A stretch of DNA of 32,749 nucleotides from JAVZIQ01 sp037440545 (GCA_037440545.1 JBBITX010000006.1:1-32749); one strand, 5' to 3'. Positions 1-8,251 are shown, counted from the stretch's first letter. Program-made: numbers and translations. Notes: a model not told the origin generated them from the letters alone.

Positions 1-365
1 CATACCATTGTTAACGGTACTAAAGCAACCTTTGGAATGGGATATGTAATAGTTATTATCGGATCAATAAATCTTTTTACGTGTTTTTTGGTTGCCATGC
101 TGAACCCCAAGATTACACCGATTAAAATTCCCAGGGCTAGTCCAGCAAAAGTTCTATACAAAGAAACTAAAACATGCCAAATAAGAATCCCATTATAGAT
201 CAAATCTATGATTTTTAGGATTACAGAATAGAAGCTTGGAAGAAGGGATGTGCTAACTAAGTTAAACCTACTAATGAATTCCCACAATCCAAATATAACA
301 AAAATGGGTATTGCCTTATAAAATGACTTAAGAAGTTTATAGAAAGCCTCTGTTGCTCGTGCCAT
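1..365 (-). CDS. ABC transporter permease, SsuC/TauC type (partial, 3' end outside window)
   Basis: An open frame runs on the minus strand from an ATG at 365 off the left edge, giving about 121 residues. The translation has a hydrophobic first segment (about residues 18-32, around IPIFVIFGLWEF), then LYRTFAGLALGILIGVILGF and, near the edge, PIPKVALVPL. This is the N-terminal part of the inner-membrane permeases of nitrate/sulfonate/taurine-type importers, which form the channel for a substrate delivered by a binding protein. It overlaps the 3' end of the ATPase gene by 29 bases, so the two are probably translationally coupled. The conserved EAA loop would lie outside the window. The substrate cannot be read from this sequence. 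The family call is firm; completeness is unknown. Confidence 0.85.
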   Translation of the reverse strand, partial: MARATEAFYKLLKSFYKAIPIFVIFGLWEFISRFNLVSTSLLPSFYSVILKIIDLIYNGILIWHVLVSLYRTFAGLALGILIGVILGFSMATKKHVKRFIDPIITITYPIPKVALVPLTMV

Positions 366-1125
366 AACTCTTCAATACCTCTTCTCTCACTTCGGTCCAT
401 ACCGTATTCCTAATCTTCATGAAATTAGTGGAGTTTAAAATCTCAGTTCTACTTTGCGATTTGTCAATATCAACGTCGATTATACTTCTTATTCTGCCGG
501 GTCTATGAGTCATAATGAGCACTCTTTGTGATAAATAAACTGCTTCCTCTACAGAGTGGGTAACAAATATTATTGTCTTCTTAGTTTTCCTCCATATATT
601 CAATAATTCTTCTTGCATTAACTCACGTGTTTGGGCGTCTAAAGCCCCGAAAGGTTCATCCATAAGTAATATAGCTGGTTCATAGGCTAAAGTGCGGGCT
701 AATGCCACACGTTGCTGCATTCCTCCTGATAGTTCTTTAGGAAATTTATGTTCAAAGCCTTCTAACCCTATCATTTGCACATATTTATTCACTATTCGTT
801 TAATTTCATCCTTACTGAAGTTTTTCTCCTCTAATCCATATTTAATATTGCCCTCAACAGTTCTCCAAGGAAATAATGCATATTCTTGAAATACAATCCC
901 CCTATCAGGTCCAGGTTCTCTAACAGGTTTATCATCTATAAAAATCTCGCCAGAAGTTGGAGAGACAAAGCCTGCAATTATATATAGTAAAGTGCTTTTA
1001 CCACATCCACTTGGACCGACAATACTTACGAACTCTCCATCCTCAACGTTGAAGCTTATGCCATTAAGAGCCACAACCGGATTACCTTTGATGGGTTTAA
1101 ACACTTTACAAACGTCTCGGACGAC
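337..1125 (-). CDS. ABC transporter ATP-binding protein, SsuB/TauB type (N-terminus in assembly gap)
   Basis: This is the cytoplasmic ATPase that powers the importer. Counting from the GTG at 1104: Walker A GPSGCGKST at 30-38, Q-loop Q73, signature LSGGMQQR at 125-132, Walker B ILLMDEP at 145-151, GALD D-loop at 153-156 and switch His183. That GTG is unlikely to be the true start. The frame stays open for seven more codons to the N run at 1126 and reads VVRDVCK just before VFKPIKG, the usual first beta strand of these ATPases. The start codon is therefore hidden in the gap. It lies between the binding-protein gene upstream and the overlapping permease gene downstream. The family and motifs are clear; substrate specificity is not. 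Confidence 0.93.
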   Translation of the reverse strand, partial: VVRDVCKVFKPIKGNPVVALNGISFNVEDGEFVSIVGPSGCGKSTLLYIIAGFVSPTSGEIFIDDKPVREPGPDRGIVFQEYALFPWRTVEGNIKYGLEEKNFSKDEIKRIVNKYVQMIGLEGFEHKFPKELSGGMQQRVALARTLAYEPAILLMDEPFGALDAQTRELMQEELLNIWRKTKKTIIFVTHSVEEAVYLSQRVLIMTHRPGRIRSIIDVDIDKSQSRTEILNSTNFMKIRNTVWTEVREEVLKSYGTSNRGFL

Positions 1126-1158
1126 NNNNNNNNNNNNNNNNNNNNNNNNNNNNNNNNN
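1126..1158. other. Assembly gap (33 Ns)
   Basis: Positions 1126-1158 are all N. The gap hides the start codon and ribosome site of the ABC ATPase gene and part of its spacer from the binding-protein gene. The true gap length is unknown. Confidence 0.99.
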
Positions 1159-1196
1159 ACTATTAAGGGATAAAAAAATGGTTGTGTGGGCTAAGT

Positions 1197-2306
1197 TTAT
1201 TCGACGTAGACATATGGCGTTACGTCCAAGAGTTTGTCCACAAATCCGAGTTCAAAGAGCTTAGTTAATCCGTACTGAACCCCAACTTTATCCACTTTTG
1301 CTGAACGGTAGAAATCCTTTTCAGTCAGCCAGTATCGGGCTAATGCTTCTTTAGACAATCCGAAGTGCTTAGAAACCACATCAACAACGGACTCTCTATT
1401 TTCAGGGGTATATATATACTCCATCAACCTATCGTAATCCGATAAGAAGGCTTTTATAGCATCCTTTTGGGCTGCTAGAAAATCGCCTCTTGCGCACAAG
1501 AATAAGTTAGCATATGGATATGTGAATCCTTCTTTAGAGTCAAATACTTTCTTGTAAATTCCCTCACCTATCACTGGCCAGTAATAAGCAGGTGGAAATA
1601 TTCCCGCATCGATTTTCTTATCTTTTAGCGATGGAGCTAAAGCTGTAAAAGGACCCACTTCAACAAACGTTACATCTTTTTTGGGATCTATCCCATGTGC
1701 CTTTAATACAGCAGAAGCAGCGAAATGCACAGCCGTCCCAAGGGCATTGATGCCTATTTTTTTCCCTCTTAAATCTTCAACAGTGTTTATCGGAGAATCA
1801 GTCAGAGTCAAACAAGTAAATGAGTAATATCCTGGATAAGCATCAAACGCGTCACCGGCAATTATTATTAGTCCGCTTGGAACAACATCCTTCGCTATCG
1901 CTGATGCAAAAGATATTGTGGCAAGATGTCCTACCTGAATCTCCCCTGCTGCCAATGCTGCCACAAGATCCGGAGTGGAGCTTAGCCGCAGCAAATCTAT
2001 TTTGTACTTCTTTCCATAATCTTTTAGTACAGACTCTTGGAAAAATGGTATTTCAAACAAAGATATGATGTTTTCAGCCGGAACCACATATCCAGCCTTA
2101 ATCAAAACAGAGACTGGCGTAGGTGTTGCTGGCGTTGGAGTAACAGGCGTAGGTGTTGCTGGCGTAGGTGTCACTGGCGTCGGCGTGGGCACCATTGTTG
2201 AATAGTAGTACGCTACACCGGCTATGATAGCGATAATTATTATTACGGCAATAACTGCTGCTTGCATTTTAGTAATGGCTTTCCTTTTCAAAACAAGAGG
2301 ATTCAT
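1197..2306 (-). CDS. ABC transporter substrate-binding protein, NitT/TauT (SsuA/NMT1-like) family
   Basis: Extracytoplasmic solute-binding protein of the importer, 369 residues from the ATG at 2306. That start is preferred over an in-frame TTG at 2327 because GGAGG lies about 10 bases upstream of the ATG. Residues about 12-34 form a membrane anchor or signal segment (around AVIAVIIIIAIIAGVAYYY). A Thr-Pro-rich spacer with PTP repeats follows (about 37-66), then the periplasmic-binding-protein type 2 fold with a GLIIIAGDAF strand, a DLRGKKIGINALGT motif and an FVEVGP strand. Archaeal binding proteins are often tethered this way, with a low-complexity linker holding the domain off the membrane. 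The ligand cannot be deduced; the family includes nitrate, sulfonate, taurine and pyrimidine-precursor binders. Confidence 0.88.
   Translation of the reverse strand: MNPLVLKRKAITKMQAAVIAVIIIIAIIAGVAYYYSTMVPTPTPVTPTPATPTPVTPTPATPTPVSVLIKAGYVVPAENIISLFEIPFFQESVLKDYGKKYKIDLLRLSSTPDLVAALAAGEIQVGHLATISFASAIAKDVVPSGLIIIAGDAFDAYPGYYSFTCLTLTDSPINTVEDLRGKKIGINALGTAVHFAASAVLKAHGIDPKKDVTFVEVGPFTALAPSLKDKKIDAGIFPPAYYWPVIGEGIYKKVFDSKEGFTYPYANLFLCARGDFLAAQKDAIKAFLSDYDRLMEYIYTPENRESVVDVVSKHFGLSKEALARYWLTEKDFYRSAKVDKVGVQYGLTKLFELGFVDKLLDVTPYVYVE
2115..2190 (-). repeat. 30-bp tandem repeat encoding a Thr-Pro linker
   Basis: Two and a half copies of a 30-base unit (2115-2144, 2145-2174, partial 2175-2190) encode repeated PTPVTPTPAT residues behind the membrane anchor of the binding protein. 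The unit is coding and in frame, so length changes by whole units would keep the gene open. Confidence 0.8.
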
Positions 2307-2674
2307 GTCCTTAAACCTCCACTTCAACTAAATTGTGAGAAGTCTTGATATAAGCTTTGCGTAGATTAATATCTATATCCGTCGTCTTGTATGCGTTAAT
2401 AGCATGCAGCGCACCGAAGCAAAAGATCATTCCCCTAACTCTTTTAACGATTAAAGTTTTCGAAATGAACAGCGAATTTCTTTGAGGAGGCCACAAACAC
2501 AACTTCTAGATATTGTCCACAAGATCGTGTAAGTAATTCAAAAATGAAAGAACATTCCCTAAAACCACATCTTACTTTCATATATAATTAATAAGCAATA
2601 AAATGCCAAAACAAAGTTTAGTAGCGCCAAAGGCGCCTTTATTGATTAGAATCCTGTGGGTTAAGAATTTTTAC
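2307..2674. other. Intergenic region between peptidase and ABC binding-protein genes
   Basis: I see no convincing gene in this stretch. It should hold the promoter of the minus-strand ABC operon; an AT-rich TATA-like stretch lies around 2579-2592, though it is far from the start at 2306. A perfect 5-bp stem with a 3-base loop (2624-2628 with 2632-2636, GCGCC/GGCGC) lies about 40 bases beyond the peptidase stop and could help end that transcript. A 63-codon minus-strand frame at 2311-2502 has no homology that I recognise and no clear ribosome site. Confidence 0.4.
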
Positions 2675-3748
2675 TTATTTGAGGATTTCAAGGGTGTACC
2701 AGCCGCTTGTTAGTTTTTCAGCTCCTTTTTTCTGGACTATAGCTGTGTCTTCTACGCGGATTCCTCCAAACCCTACAATGTATATGCCTGGTTCGACTGT
2801 TATTACGTTGCCAAGTTCAAGTTTATCTTTGCTTTGCTGGCTTAGGGTTGGCGGTTCATGGATTTCTAATCCTACACCGTGTCCTAGGCTGTGAACAAAG
2901 TTTTCGCTGTAGCCAGCCTCATCAATAATCTCTCTTGCTTCTGCGTCTATCTTTTTAGCTTTTACACCTGATCTTATGGAGTTGAAAGCTTTCTCCTGTG
3001 CCGTCTTAACAATTTCGTATATTTTCTTCTGCTTTTCAGATGGTTTTCCAGCGGTAAATGTTCTAGTCATGTCTGAACGGTAATACCTGTATGAGGCCCC
3101 TATATCTACCACAACTAAGTCGCCTTCACGGATTTCTCTCTCAGTGCAGCCTCCATGAGGGAAGGCTGACCGCGGGCCAGAAGCCACTATGGTGTCAAAG
3201 GCTGTTCCCCATGAGCCATTTATCCGCATTGAATATTCTATTTCAGCTGCTACTTGGTACTCCTTTATGCCTGGTTTTATAAACTCGTAGGCGGCTTTCA
3301 TTCCTTGGCATGTCAATTCTCCAGCTTTTCGCATTAAAGCCAGCTCTTCATCGTCTTTTACTCTTCGAAGCATCCAAACAAGATTATTCTGAAAAGTAAT
3401 CTTTGACTTGCCGTGCAGCTCTTTTGCGAGATGGCGGTAATCCCTTGATGTTAATGTGTCAAATGCAAGTTTCTTCAATCCTGAATCTTTAACTTTAGCT
3501 GCAACCTTCGCAATTAGGTTCTCGTCGCGTTTAATTAGTTCAACGTTGAAGCCTTCCCCCTCAGCCTTGGCTTGCTCATAGTTAACGCCATAAACATAGA
3601 GAAAATTTTCCCCGTCTTTCGAAAATAGAAGACATGCCGCTCCGGGAAAACCTGCGAAGTAAAGGATGTTTGCCTCATTGGTTATTAGAAATCCATCAAA
3701 ACCTTTCTTTTCGAAAGCTAAACGTCTTAAAAGATTAATTCGTTTCAA
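2675..3748 (-). CDS. Xaa-Pro dipeptidase/aminopeptidase, M24B family
   Basis: Cytoplasmic metallopeptidase predicted to cleave the bond before proline in peptides. The 357 residues comprise an N-terminal creatinase-like domain (about 1-125) and a C-terminal pita-bread domain (about 130-357). All five dinuclear metal ligands of the family are visible: Asp215 (VVVDIG), Asp226 (SDMTRTF), His290 (HSLGHGVGLEIHE), Glu319 (TVEPGIY) and Glu333 (RVEDTA). His198 in FPHGG fits the proton-shuttle position. Length is typical. It is followed by 86 bases and then a MoaD-like gene upstream on the same strand, which may or may not share its transcript. An active enzyme is likely; PepP-like versus PepQ-like specificity cannot be decided. 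Confidence 0.93.
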   Translation of the reverse strand: MKRINLLRRLAFEKKGFDGFLITNEANILYFAGFPGAACLLFSKDGENFLYVYGVNYEQAKAEGEGFNVELIKRDENLIAKVAAKVKDSGLKKLAFDTLTSRDYRHLAKELHGKSKITFQNNLVWMLRRVKDDEELALMRKAGELTCQGMKAAYEFIKPGIKEYQVAAEIEYSMRINGSWGTAFDTIVASGPRSAFPHGGCTEREIREGDLVVVDIGASYRYYRSDMTRTFTAGKPSEKQKKIYEIVKTAQEKAFNSIRSGVKAKKIDAEAREIIDEAGYSENFVHSLGHGVGLEIHEPPTLSQQSKDKLELGNVITVEPGIYIVGFGGIRVEDTAIVQKKGAEKLTSGWYTLEILK

Positions 3749-3834
3749 AACTTTTCCATCCCTTTCGGCAAGTGCCAGCTTCTGTCCTAGCTTGAAATTT
3801 CTAAATTTGTTTAGTCTACATTTTGACTGGGCGT

Positions 3835-4167
3835 TTACCCGCCGCTAACAATGGACATTAGAGCTATGTGGTCTCCATGCTTAAGTCTAGTGTCAATTCC
3901 GCCCAGCTGGTTTAGGAGGTAGCCGTTAACCGTTATTATGTAGCCTGATTTTACATCTGAGCTTCCAGGATCATAGACGGCCTTCCTAAAGGCTTCCCCA
4001 TATTTTTCAGAGAGCATTGAAAGCAGTTGTGAAAGAGAGGCTCCATCAGCAACTTCAAGCTCCTCCTCTCTCCCGCTGCGGATAATTTCCCTTATGTGAC
4101 CTATGTATTCAACCTTAACTTTCAATGTTCTATCCGCCTCTTTAAGATATACAGGTTGAAATGGCAT
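3835..4167 (-). CDS. MoaD/ThiS-family ubiquitin-like sulfur carrier protein
   Basis: A 110-residue protein ending in SGG, the exposed di-glycine tail that is adenylated and thiocarboxylated in MoaD, ThiS and archaeal SAMP proteins. Other beta-grasp marks are the strand LKVKVEYIGHIREII, the loop after ELEVADGASLSQLLSMLSEK, and GYIITVNG followed by LKHGDHIALMSIVSGG near the C-terminus. It could supply sulfur for molybdopterin or tungstopterin, which the AOR in this window needs, or act as a protein modifier or tRNA sulfur donor. No E1-like or MoaE gene is adjacent. The ATG at 4167 has no clear Shine-Dalgarno, so start or leader are uncertain. The family assignment is good; the pathway is inference. 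Confidence 0.82.
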   Translation of the reverse strand: MPFQPVYLKEADRTLKVKVEYIGHIREIIRSGREEELEVADGASLSQLLSMLSEKYGEAFRKAVYDPGSSDVKSGYIITVNGYLLNQLGGIDTRLKHGDHIALMSIVSGG

Positions 4168-4290
4168 TTATAAATTCTATTTTGCCCCATTCATGTTTCA
4201 ATCATTCAAAGATCAATCATCGAAAGTGTAAAGTTAAATTTAAAGCTGAAAGACCCTTAAAAGCATTGTTTAGGCCTCTTTTGCTTCAAA

Positions 4291-4300
4291 AACTATAAAG
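4291..4300 (+). promoter_or_regulatory. Candidate TATA box for the tfr operon
   Basis: AACTATAAAG lies about 50 bases upstream of the preferred GTG start at 4349. With the usual archaeal spacing, transcription would begin near 4322 and leave a short leader containing the AGGCGGTGA ribosome site at 4335-4343. This is a pattern match only. Confidence 0.35.
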
Positions 4301-4348
4301 GTTAGAAGTTTGAATTAGAGTATTCCTTTAAAATAGGCGGTGAAGTTT

Positions 4349-6049
4349 GTGGAGAAACACGCTCACGACGTGGTTGTAGTAGGCGCGGGACTGGCCGGTA
4401 TGAGGGCAGCTGTGGCCGCAGCTGAAGTTAGCGGAAAACTCGACATAGCTGTGATTTCAAAGCTTCATCCTATTCGATCCCATTCTGTCTGTGCTCAGGG
4501 TGGAACTGCTGCAGTGATGAATGAGAAAGACTCTTTTGAGCTGCATGCTTCAGACACTGTTAAAGGAGCAGACTATCTTGCAGATCAAGACGTTGTTGAA
4601 TTTTTCGTTAGACAAGCACCTAAAGAAATAGTTTACATGGAACATTGGGGATGTCCATGGAGCCGCACCCAAGATGGAAAGATAAATCAGCGTCCCTTCG
4701 GAGGACACAGTTTTCCAAGGGCTTGCTTCGCAGCGGATATGACAGGCTTCCATGAAATGCATACGCTTTACGGGAAAGCAACCTCCTGTGATAACATAAA
4801 ATTCTACGATGAATGGTTCGCCACGTCAGTGATAGTTGAAGATGGCGCAGCAGCCGGTTTAACAGCATTAGACGTTAAAACTGGAGAAATGCATGCCTTC
4901 GAGGCTAAATCGATAGTTATAGCCACAGGGGGACATGAACGCATATACGGCTTAACAACATTCTCGCATACAACAACAGGGGATGGAATGGCCATAGCTT
5001 ACAGGGCTGGCGCCCCCCTCATGGACATGGAATTTGTACAGTTTCACCCAACAGGCCTTGTGCCTTCAGGAGTATTAATAACAGAGGGGGCAAGGGGCGA
5101 AGGGGGATACTTAATCAACGCTCAGGGAGAACGTTTCATGAAGCGATATGCACCTGAAAAGATGGAGCTTGCAGCCCGAGATGTTGTTGCAAGGGCTGAA
5201 CAAACCGAGATCCTGGAGGGAAGAGGCTTCGAAGGTCCCTATGGGCCTTACATAGCCCTAGACCTCAGGCATTTAGGCGAGGAAAAGATAAACGAGAGGC
5301 TTCCCTTAATAAGGGATGTGGCAATAAAACTAGGCGGGGTTGACCCAGTTAAAGAGCCTATACCCATACGCCCCGCAGCCCACTATTCAATGGGCGGAAT
5401 TAAAGCCAACATTAAAACTGAAACGCCTGTAAGGGGCTTATACGCCGCAGGCGAATGTTCATGTTTAAGCCTTCATGGCGCCAATAGGCTTGGTACAAAC
5501 TCTACTGCTGAATGCTTGGTTTTTGGCGCCGTCGCCGGAGAGGAAGCGGCAAAACATGCATTATCAGCAGGTTATCGCCACCTTTCCCATGAAAAGTTAC
5601 TGGCTGAGGAGAAAAGGGTTTTCGACGAAGTATTGGGAAGCGAGGGTGAAGAAAGGGTGCCGACGCTTAGAGACGAGATGCAGCGCATAATGAACGATAA
5701 AGTTTGGATATTTAGAAGCGGCGAACAACTTCAAAGTGCATTGAAAGAGCTTAGGCAGCTTAGAAACAGGTTTAAAAATATAAAGGTTGAAGATAAAAGC
5801 AGATGTTTTAACACAGGGTTTACAGCAGCCCTTCAACTTGACTATATGTTGGAACTTGCAGAGATAACGGTGATATGCGCTTTGGCGAGAAAGGAGTCTA
5901 GGGGCGCTCATTCAAGACTTGACTATCCGAAACGCGACGACGAAAAATGGCTTGTCCACACGCTTGCATATTACACGTTAGAGGGACCGAAGCTTGAGTA
6001 TCAGCCTGTAACAATTACAAAGTGGCAGCCTGCCGCCAGAAAATATTAA
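4349..6049 (+). CDS. tfrA: Fumarate reductase/succinate dehydrogenase flavoprotein, TfrA-like
   Basis: Flavoprotein subunit that interconverts fumarate and succinate. An in-frame GTG exists at 4340, but AGGCGGTGA at 4335-4343 sits five bases before the GTG at 4349, so 4349 is preferred (566 residues). Counting from 4340: FAD-binding GAGLAG at 15-20, RSHS at 46-49 with His48 at the covalent flavin position, HPTG at 236-239, EGARGEGG at 249-256, Arg280 in ARDVV at the catalytic arginine position, HYSMGG at 348-353 and HGANRLGTNST at 379-389. It is followed 13 bases later by a TfrB-like gene, and no membrane anchor gene is nearby, as in the soluble thiol:fumarate reductase of methanogens. TfrA versus generic SdhA/FrdA is decided by this partner, not by the subunit itself. 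Confidence 0.9.
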   Translation: MEKHAHDVVVVGAGLAGMRAAVAAAEVSGKLDIAVISKLHPIRSHSVCAQGGTAAVMNEKDSFELHASDTVKGADYLADQDVVEFFVRQAPKEIVYMEHWGCPWSRTQDGKINQRPFGGHSFPRACFAADMTGFHEMHTLYGKATSCDNIKFYDEWFATSVIVEDGAAAGLTALDVKTGEMHAFEAKSIVIATGGHERIYGLTTFSHTTTGDGMAIAYRAGAPLMDMEFVQFHPTGLVPSGVLITEGARGEGGYLINAQGERFMKRYAPEKMELAARDVVARAEQTEILEGRGFEGPYGPYIALDLRHLGEEKINERLPLIRDVAIKLGGVDPVKEPIPIRPAAHYSMGGIKANIKTETPVRGLYAAGECSCLSLHGANRLGTNSTAECLVFGAVAGEEAAKHALSAGYRHLSHEKLLAEEKRVFDEVLGSEGEERVPTLRDEMQRIMNDKVWIFRSGEQLQSALKELRQLRNRFKNIKVEDKSRCFNTGFTAALQLDYMLELAEITVICALARKESRGAHSRLDYPKRDDEKWLVHTLAYYTLEGPKLEYQPVTITKWQPAARKY

Positions 6050-6062
6050 GGAGAGTGAAAAT

Positions 6063-7628
6063 GTGAGCGGTGATGTTGTTAAATTTGTTGAGTTTAGAAT
6101 TAAAAGATACAACCCAACAAATAAGACGCAATATTTTTCCACTTTTAAAGTGCCAGTTCGCAAGGGAACAACAATACTTGACGTTCTCAACTACATTAAA
6201 GATAACTTAGATGAAACCTTAACGTTCAGGCATTCGTGTAGGATGGGTATTTGTGGAAGCTGCGGAGTGAACGTTAACGGTAAGCCTATGCTTGCATGTT
6301 ACACTCAAGTTTCAGATCTTAAAGCAGACACTGTAACAATAGAGCCTCTTTCAAACATGCCTGTTTTAAAAGACTTAGTTGTAGACATTCAGCCCTTCTT
6401 CCAAACATTCCGAAAAATCAAAACAACCCTTATAAAGCCTGAAGAAGCCTTCAAAAAACACGGGGAATTCTACCAATCGCCAGAGGAGCTTAAAAAGTAC
6501 TGGGATCTAACCCTCTGCACAAAATGTTCAATATGCTATTCCGCATGTCCAGCTGCAATTGACGAGAGGTTCTTAGGCCCTTCAACTCTAACTACAAATT
6601 ACAGGTTTATTGCAGATTCAAGAGATGAAGGCCTGGAGGAAAGGGTTAAAACAATATCTGAAAACATTTGGCTCTGCACTTCCTGTAACTCATGCTCGCT
6701 TTTCTGTCCTAAACAGGTTAACTGTTCAGATTCGATAACTGAAAATAGAGGGTTACTCGTTGAGTCAGGTATTATTCCACGAACTGTTAAGGACGTTCTT
6801 GAAAGCGTCCTTAAATACCACAATCCTATGGGAACGCATCAAAGTAGACGTATGGAGTGGGCTAAAGATTTAAATGTTAAAACTTTCCCAGCTGTGACGA
6901 AGGCAGATGTATTATACTTCGTTTGTTGTTCCACAGCCTTTGACATCAGAACACGGGAAATCGCGAAAGCTATGGCAGAAATATTCACAAGAATGGGCGT
7001 GGACTATGCTACTCTGGGCATTGAAGAATGGTGCTGTGGAGACCACATGCTAAGAATGGGTGAGAAAGGCCTTTTTGAGGAACTTGCCACTCACAACATT
7101 GATATGTTTAAGAAATTCAACATGGAAAAAATAGTTACGCTTTCCCCCCATTGCTACAACACCTTTAAAAACGATAAACCTTACGCAGATGAAAAATTAA
7201 ACGTTCAACACTGCACGCAGTTTTTGGCAGATGCCATACAAGAAGGCAAGATTAAACCTTCCAAAAACGTCAACAAGAAGGTTGCCTTCCATGACCCATG
7301 CTTCCTGGGAAAGCGCAACCAAATCTACGAAGAACCAAGACAAGTTCTGCAGTCAATAAAAGGTTTAGAACTTGTGGAAATGAGAAGAACAAGAGAGAGC
7401 AGTTTCTGCTGCGGCGGCGGGGCGGGAAGAGTATGGACAGAAGAAGCTGAGCCAGAGAAAAGACTTTGCGTAGAAAGGGTTAAGGAAGCCTTAGAGCTTG
7501 GCGTGGACATCATTGCCGTGGCTTGTCCCTTCTGCATAACAACCTTAGAAGACGCTGTCAAAGTTTTAGATGTTGAAAACAAAATCGTTGTAAAAGACAT
7601 TTTAGAAATTTTCAAAGAAGCCCTCTGA
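6063..7628 (+). CDS. tfrB: Thiol:fumarate reductase subunit B-like iron-sulfur protein with HdrB-type CCG domains
   Basis: The 521 residues comprise an SdhB/FrdB-like half and an HdrB/HdrD-like half. N-terminal [2Fe-2S] ligands are C59, C64, C67 and C79 (CRMGICGSC). Two [4Fe-4S] motifs follow: C152/155/158/162 and C205/208/211/215. The C-terminal half has two CCG domains, with CC at 288-289, WCCGDH at 323-328, HC at 363-364, DPC at 411-413, CCGGG at 449-453 and CPFC at 488-491, which suit a noncubane cluster acting on thiols. In methanogens this architecture oxidises CoM-SH and CoB-SH while reducing fumarate. The start is GTG with AGGAGAGTGA upstream. Which thiol this organism uses is unknown. 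Confidence 0.88.
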   Translation: MSGDVVKFVEFRIKRYNPTNKTQYFSTFKVPVRKGTTILDVLNYIKDNLDETLTFRHSCRMGICGSCGVNVNGKPMLACYTQVSDLKADTVTIEPLSNMPVLKDLVVDIQPFFQTFRKIKTTLIKPEEAFKKHGEFYQSPEELKKYWDLTLCTKCSICYSACPAAIDERFLGPSTLTTNYRFIADSRDEGLEERVKTISENIWLCTSCNSCSLFCPKQVNCSDSITENRGLLVESGIIPRTVKDVLESVLKYHNPMGTHQSRRMEWAKDLNVKTFPAVTKADVLYFVCCSTAFDIRTREIAKAMAEIFTRMGVDYATLGIEEWCCGDHMLRMGEKGLFEELATHNIDMFKKFNMEKIVTLSPHCYNTFKNDKPYADEKLNVQHCTQFLADAIQEGKIKPSKNVNKKVAFHDPCFLGKRNQIYEEPRQVLQSIKGLELVEMRRTRESSFCCGGGAGRVWTEEAEPEKRLCVERVKEALELGVDIIAVACPFCITTLEDAVKVLDVENKIVVKDILEIFKEAL

Positions 7629-7660
7629 AATCTCCTTATTTTTATATCTTTCCCTCTATA
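7629..7660 (+). terminator. Pyrimidine/T-rich tract after tfrB
   Basis: The bases just after the TfrB stop are rich in C and T with a T5 run (about 7639-7643), consistent with intrinsic T-tract termination in archaea. No stable stem is visible. Confidence 0.35.
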
Positions 7661-7720
7661 GGCTATTGTTTCAATATGAATTTCAGCAGTTTAATATTTA
7701 ACACTATTTACTAGAAAGAG

Positions 7721-7730
7721 TTAAATATAT
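7721..7730 (+). promoter_or_regulatory. Candidate TATA box for the small winged-helix gene
   Basis: TTAAATATAT is centred about 40 bases upstream of the ATG at 7767, predicting a leader of roughly 15 bases. A second AT-rich stretch at 7741-7750 would instead give a leaderless message. Only the pattern supports it. Confidence 0.3.
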
Positions 7731-7766
7731 ATGTAATAAGAATTTATATACGCACCAACTTTAGGG

Positions 7767-8126
7767 ATGATGTTATTGACATCAGACCTTGTAGAACTAA
7801 TGTTAAAAAGAATCGAGGAAACCGCAAAGAATCGCCTTCAAGAAGAATGCAGAGAGGTTGTTCAACGGTCAGAACAATTAAAATCCTACCTAATCCATAT
7901 CACAAAATTTGGGAGGTGGAGTCTTCCAGTAGCCATTAGAGGAATGGAGATACGCCATCTAGAACATGAGAAAAATTTAGAACTGCTTGAAAGATGTGGT
8001 CTTGTTAAAAGCAGAGTTAAATACACTGAACATAACATATACCGGGAATATTCACTAACTGAAGAGGGAATCGAACTTATACAAAGAGAAGGCATACTGG
8101 GACGAATTCCTGCAAAAGATGAATAG
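7767..8126 (+). CDS. Small winged-helix DNA-binding-like protein (putative regulator)
   Basis: A 119-residue protein that I cannot assign to a named family. Residues about 1-45 are a charged helix, possibly coiled (ELMLKRIEETAKNRLQEE). The C-terminal half resembles a winged helix: helices around 62-78, then LLERCGLVKSRV and a beta wing in EYSLTEEGIELIQREG, a LTEEG-type wing end common in PadR/MarR/ArsR-like archaeal regulators. It stands alone between the tfr operon and the AOR gene, all on the same strand but with separate AT-rich promoter regions, so it may regulate either. No metal- or redox-sensing cysteine pair is visible; the only Cys are C28 and one in ERCGL. DNA binding is inference. 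Confidence 0.6.
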   Translation: MMLLTSDLVELMLKRIEETAKNRLQEECREVVQRSEQLKSYLIHITKFGRWSLPVAIRGMEIRHLEHEKNLELLERCGLVKSRVKYTEHNIYREYSLTEEGIELIQREGILGRIPAKDE

Positions 8127-8185
8127 ACTTTTCAACATCTTCCCTTTGTTTTTCATTCGTAATGAAACGCTTTTCGTGTAGATAC

Positions 8186-8197
8186 CTTAATATATTT
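8186..8197 (+). promoter_or_regulatory. Candidate TATA box for the AOR operon (shared 12-mer)
   Basis: CTTAATATATTT lies about 60 bases upstream of the TTG start at 8252. The same 12 bases, preceded in both cases by GAT and two variable bases, occur at 12406-12417 ahead of the hdr operon. With standard spacing the leader would be about 30 bases and would include the GGAGGAGA ribosome site at 8239-8246. Confidence 0.4.
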
Positions 8198-8251
8198 ATC
8201 TAATAAAATATTAATTCTCATTGAAACAAGTTAAGTATGGAGGAGAATTGA

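Noticed and set aside
2115..2190. CRISPR-like repeat
   Set aside because: The units are adjacent with no spacers and encode an in-frame Thr-Pro linker.
2311..2502. 63-codon minus-strand frame upstream of the ABC binding protein
   Set aside because: No ribosome site, no recognisable motif, and it overlaps the likely leader and ribosome site of the binding-protein gene.
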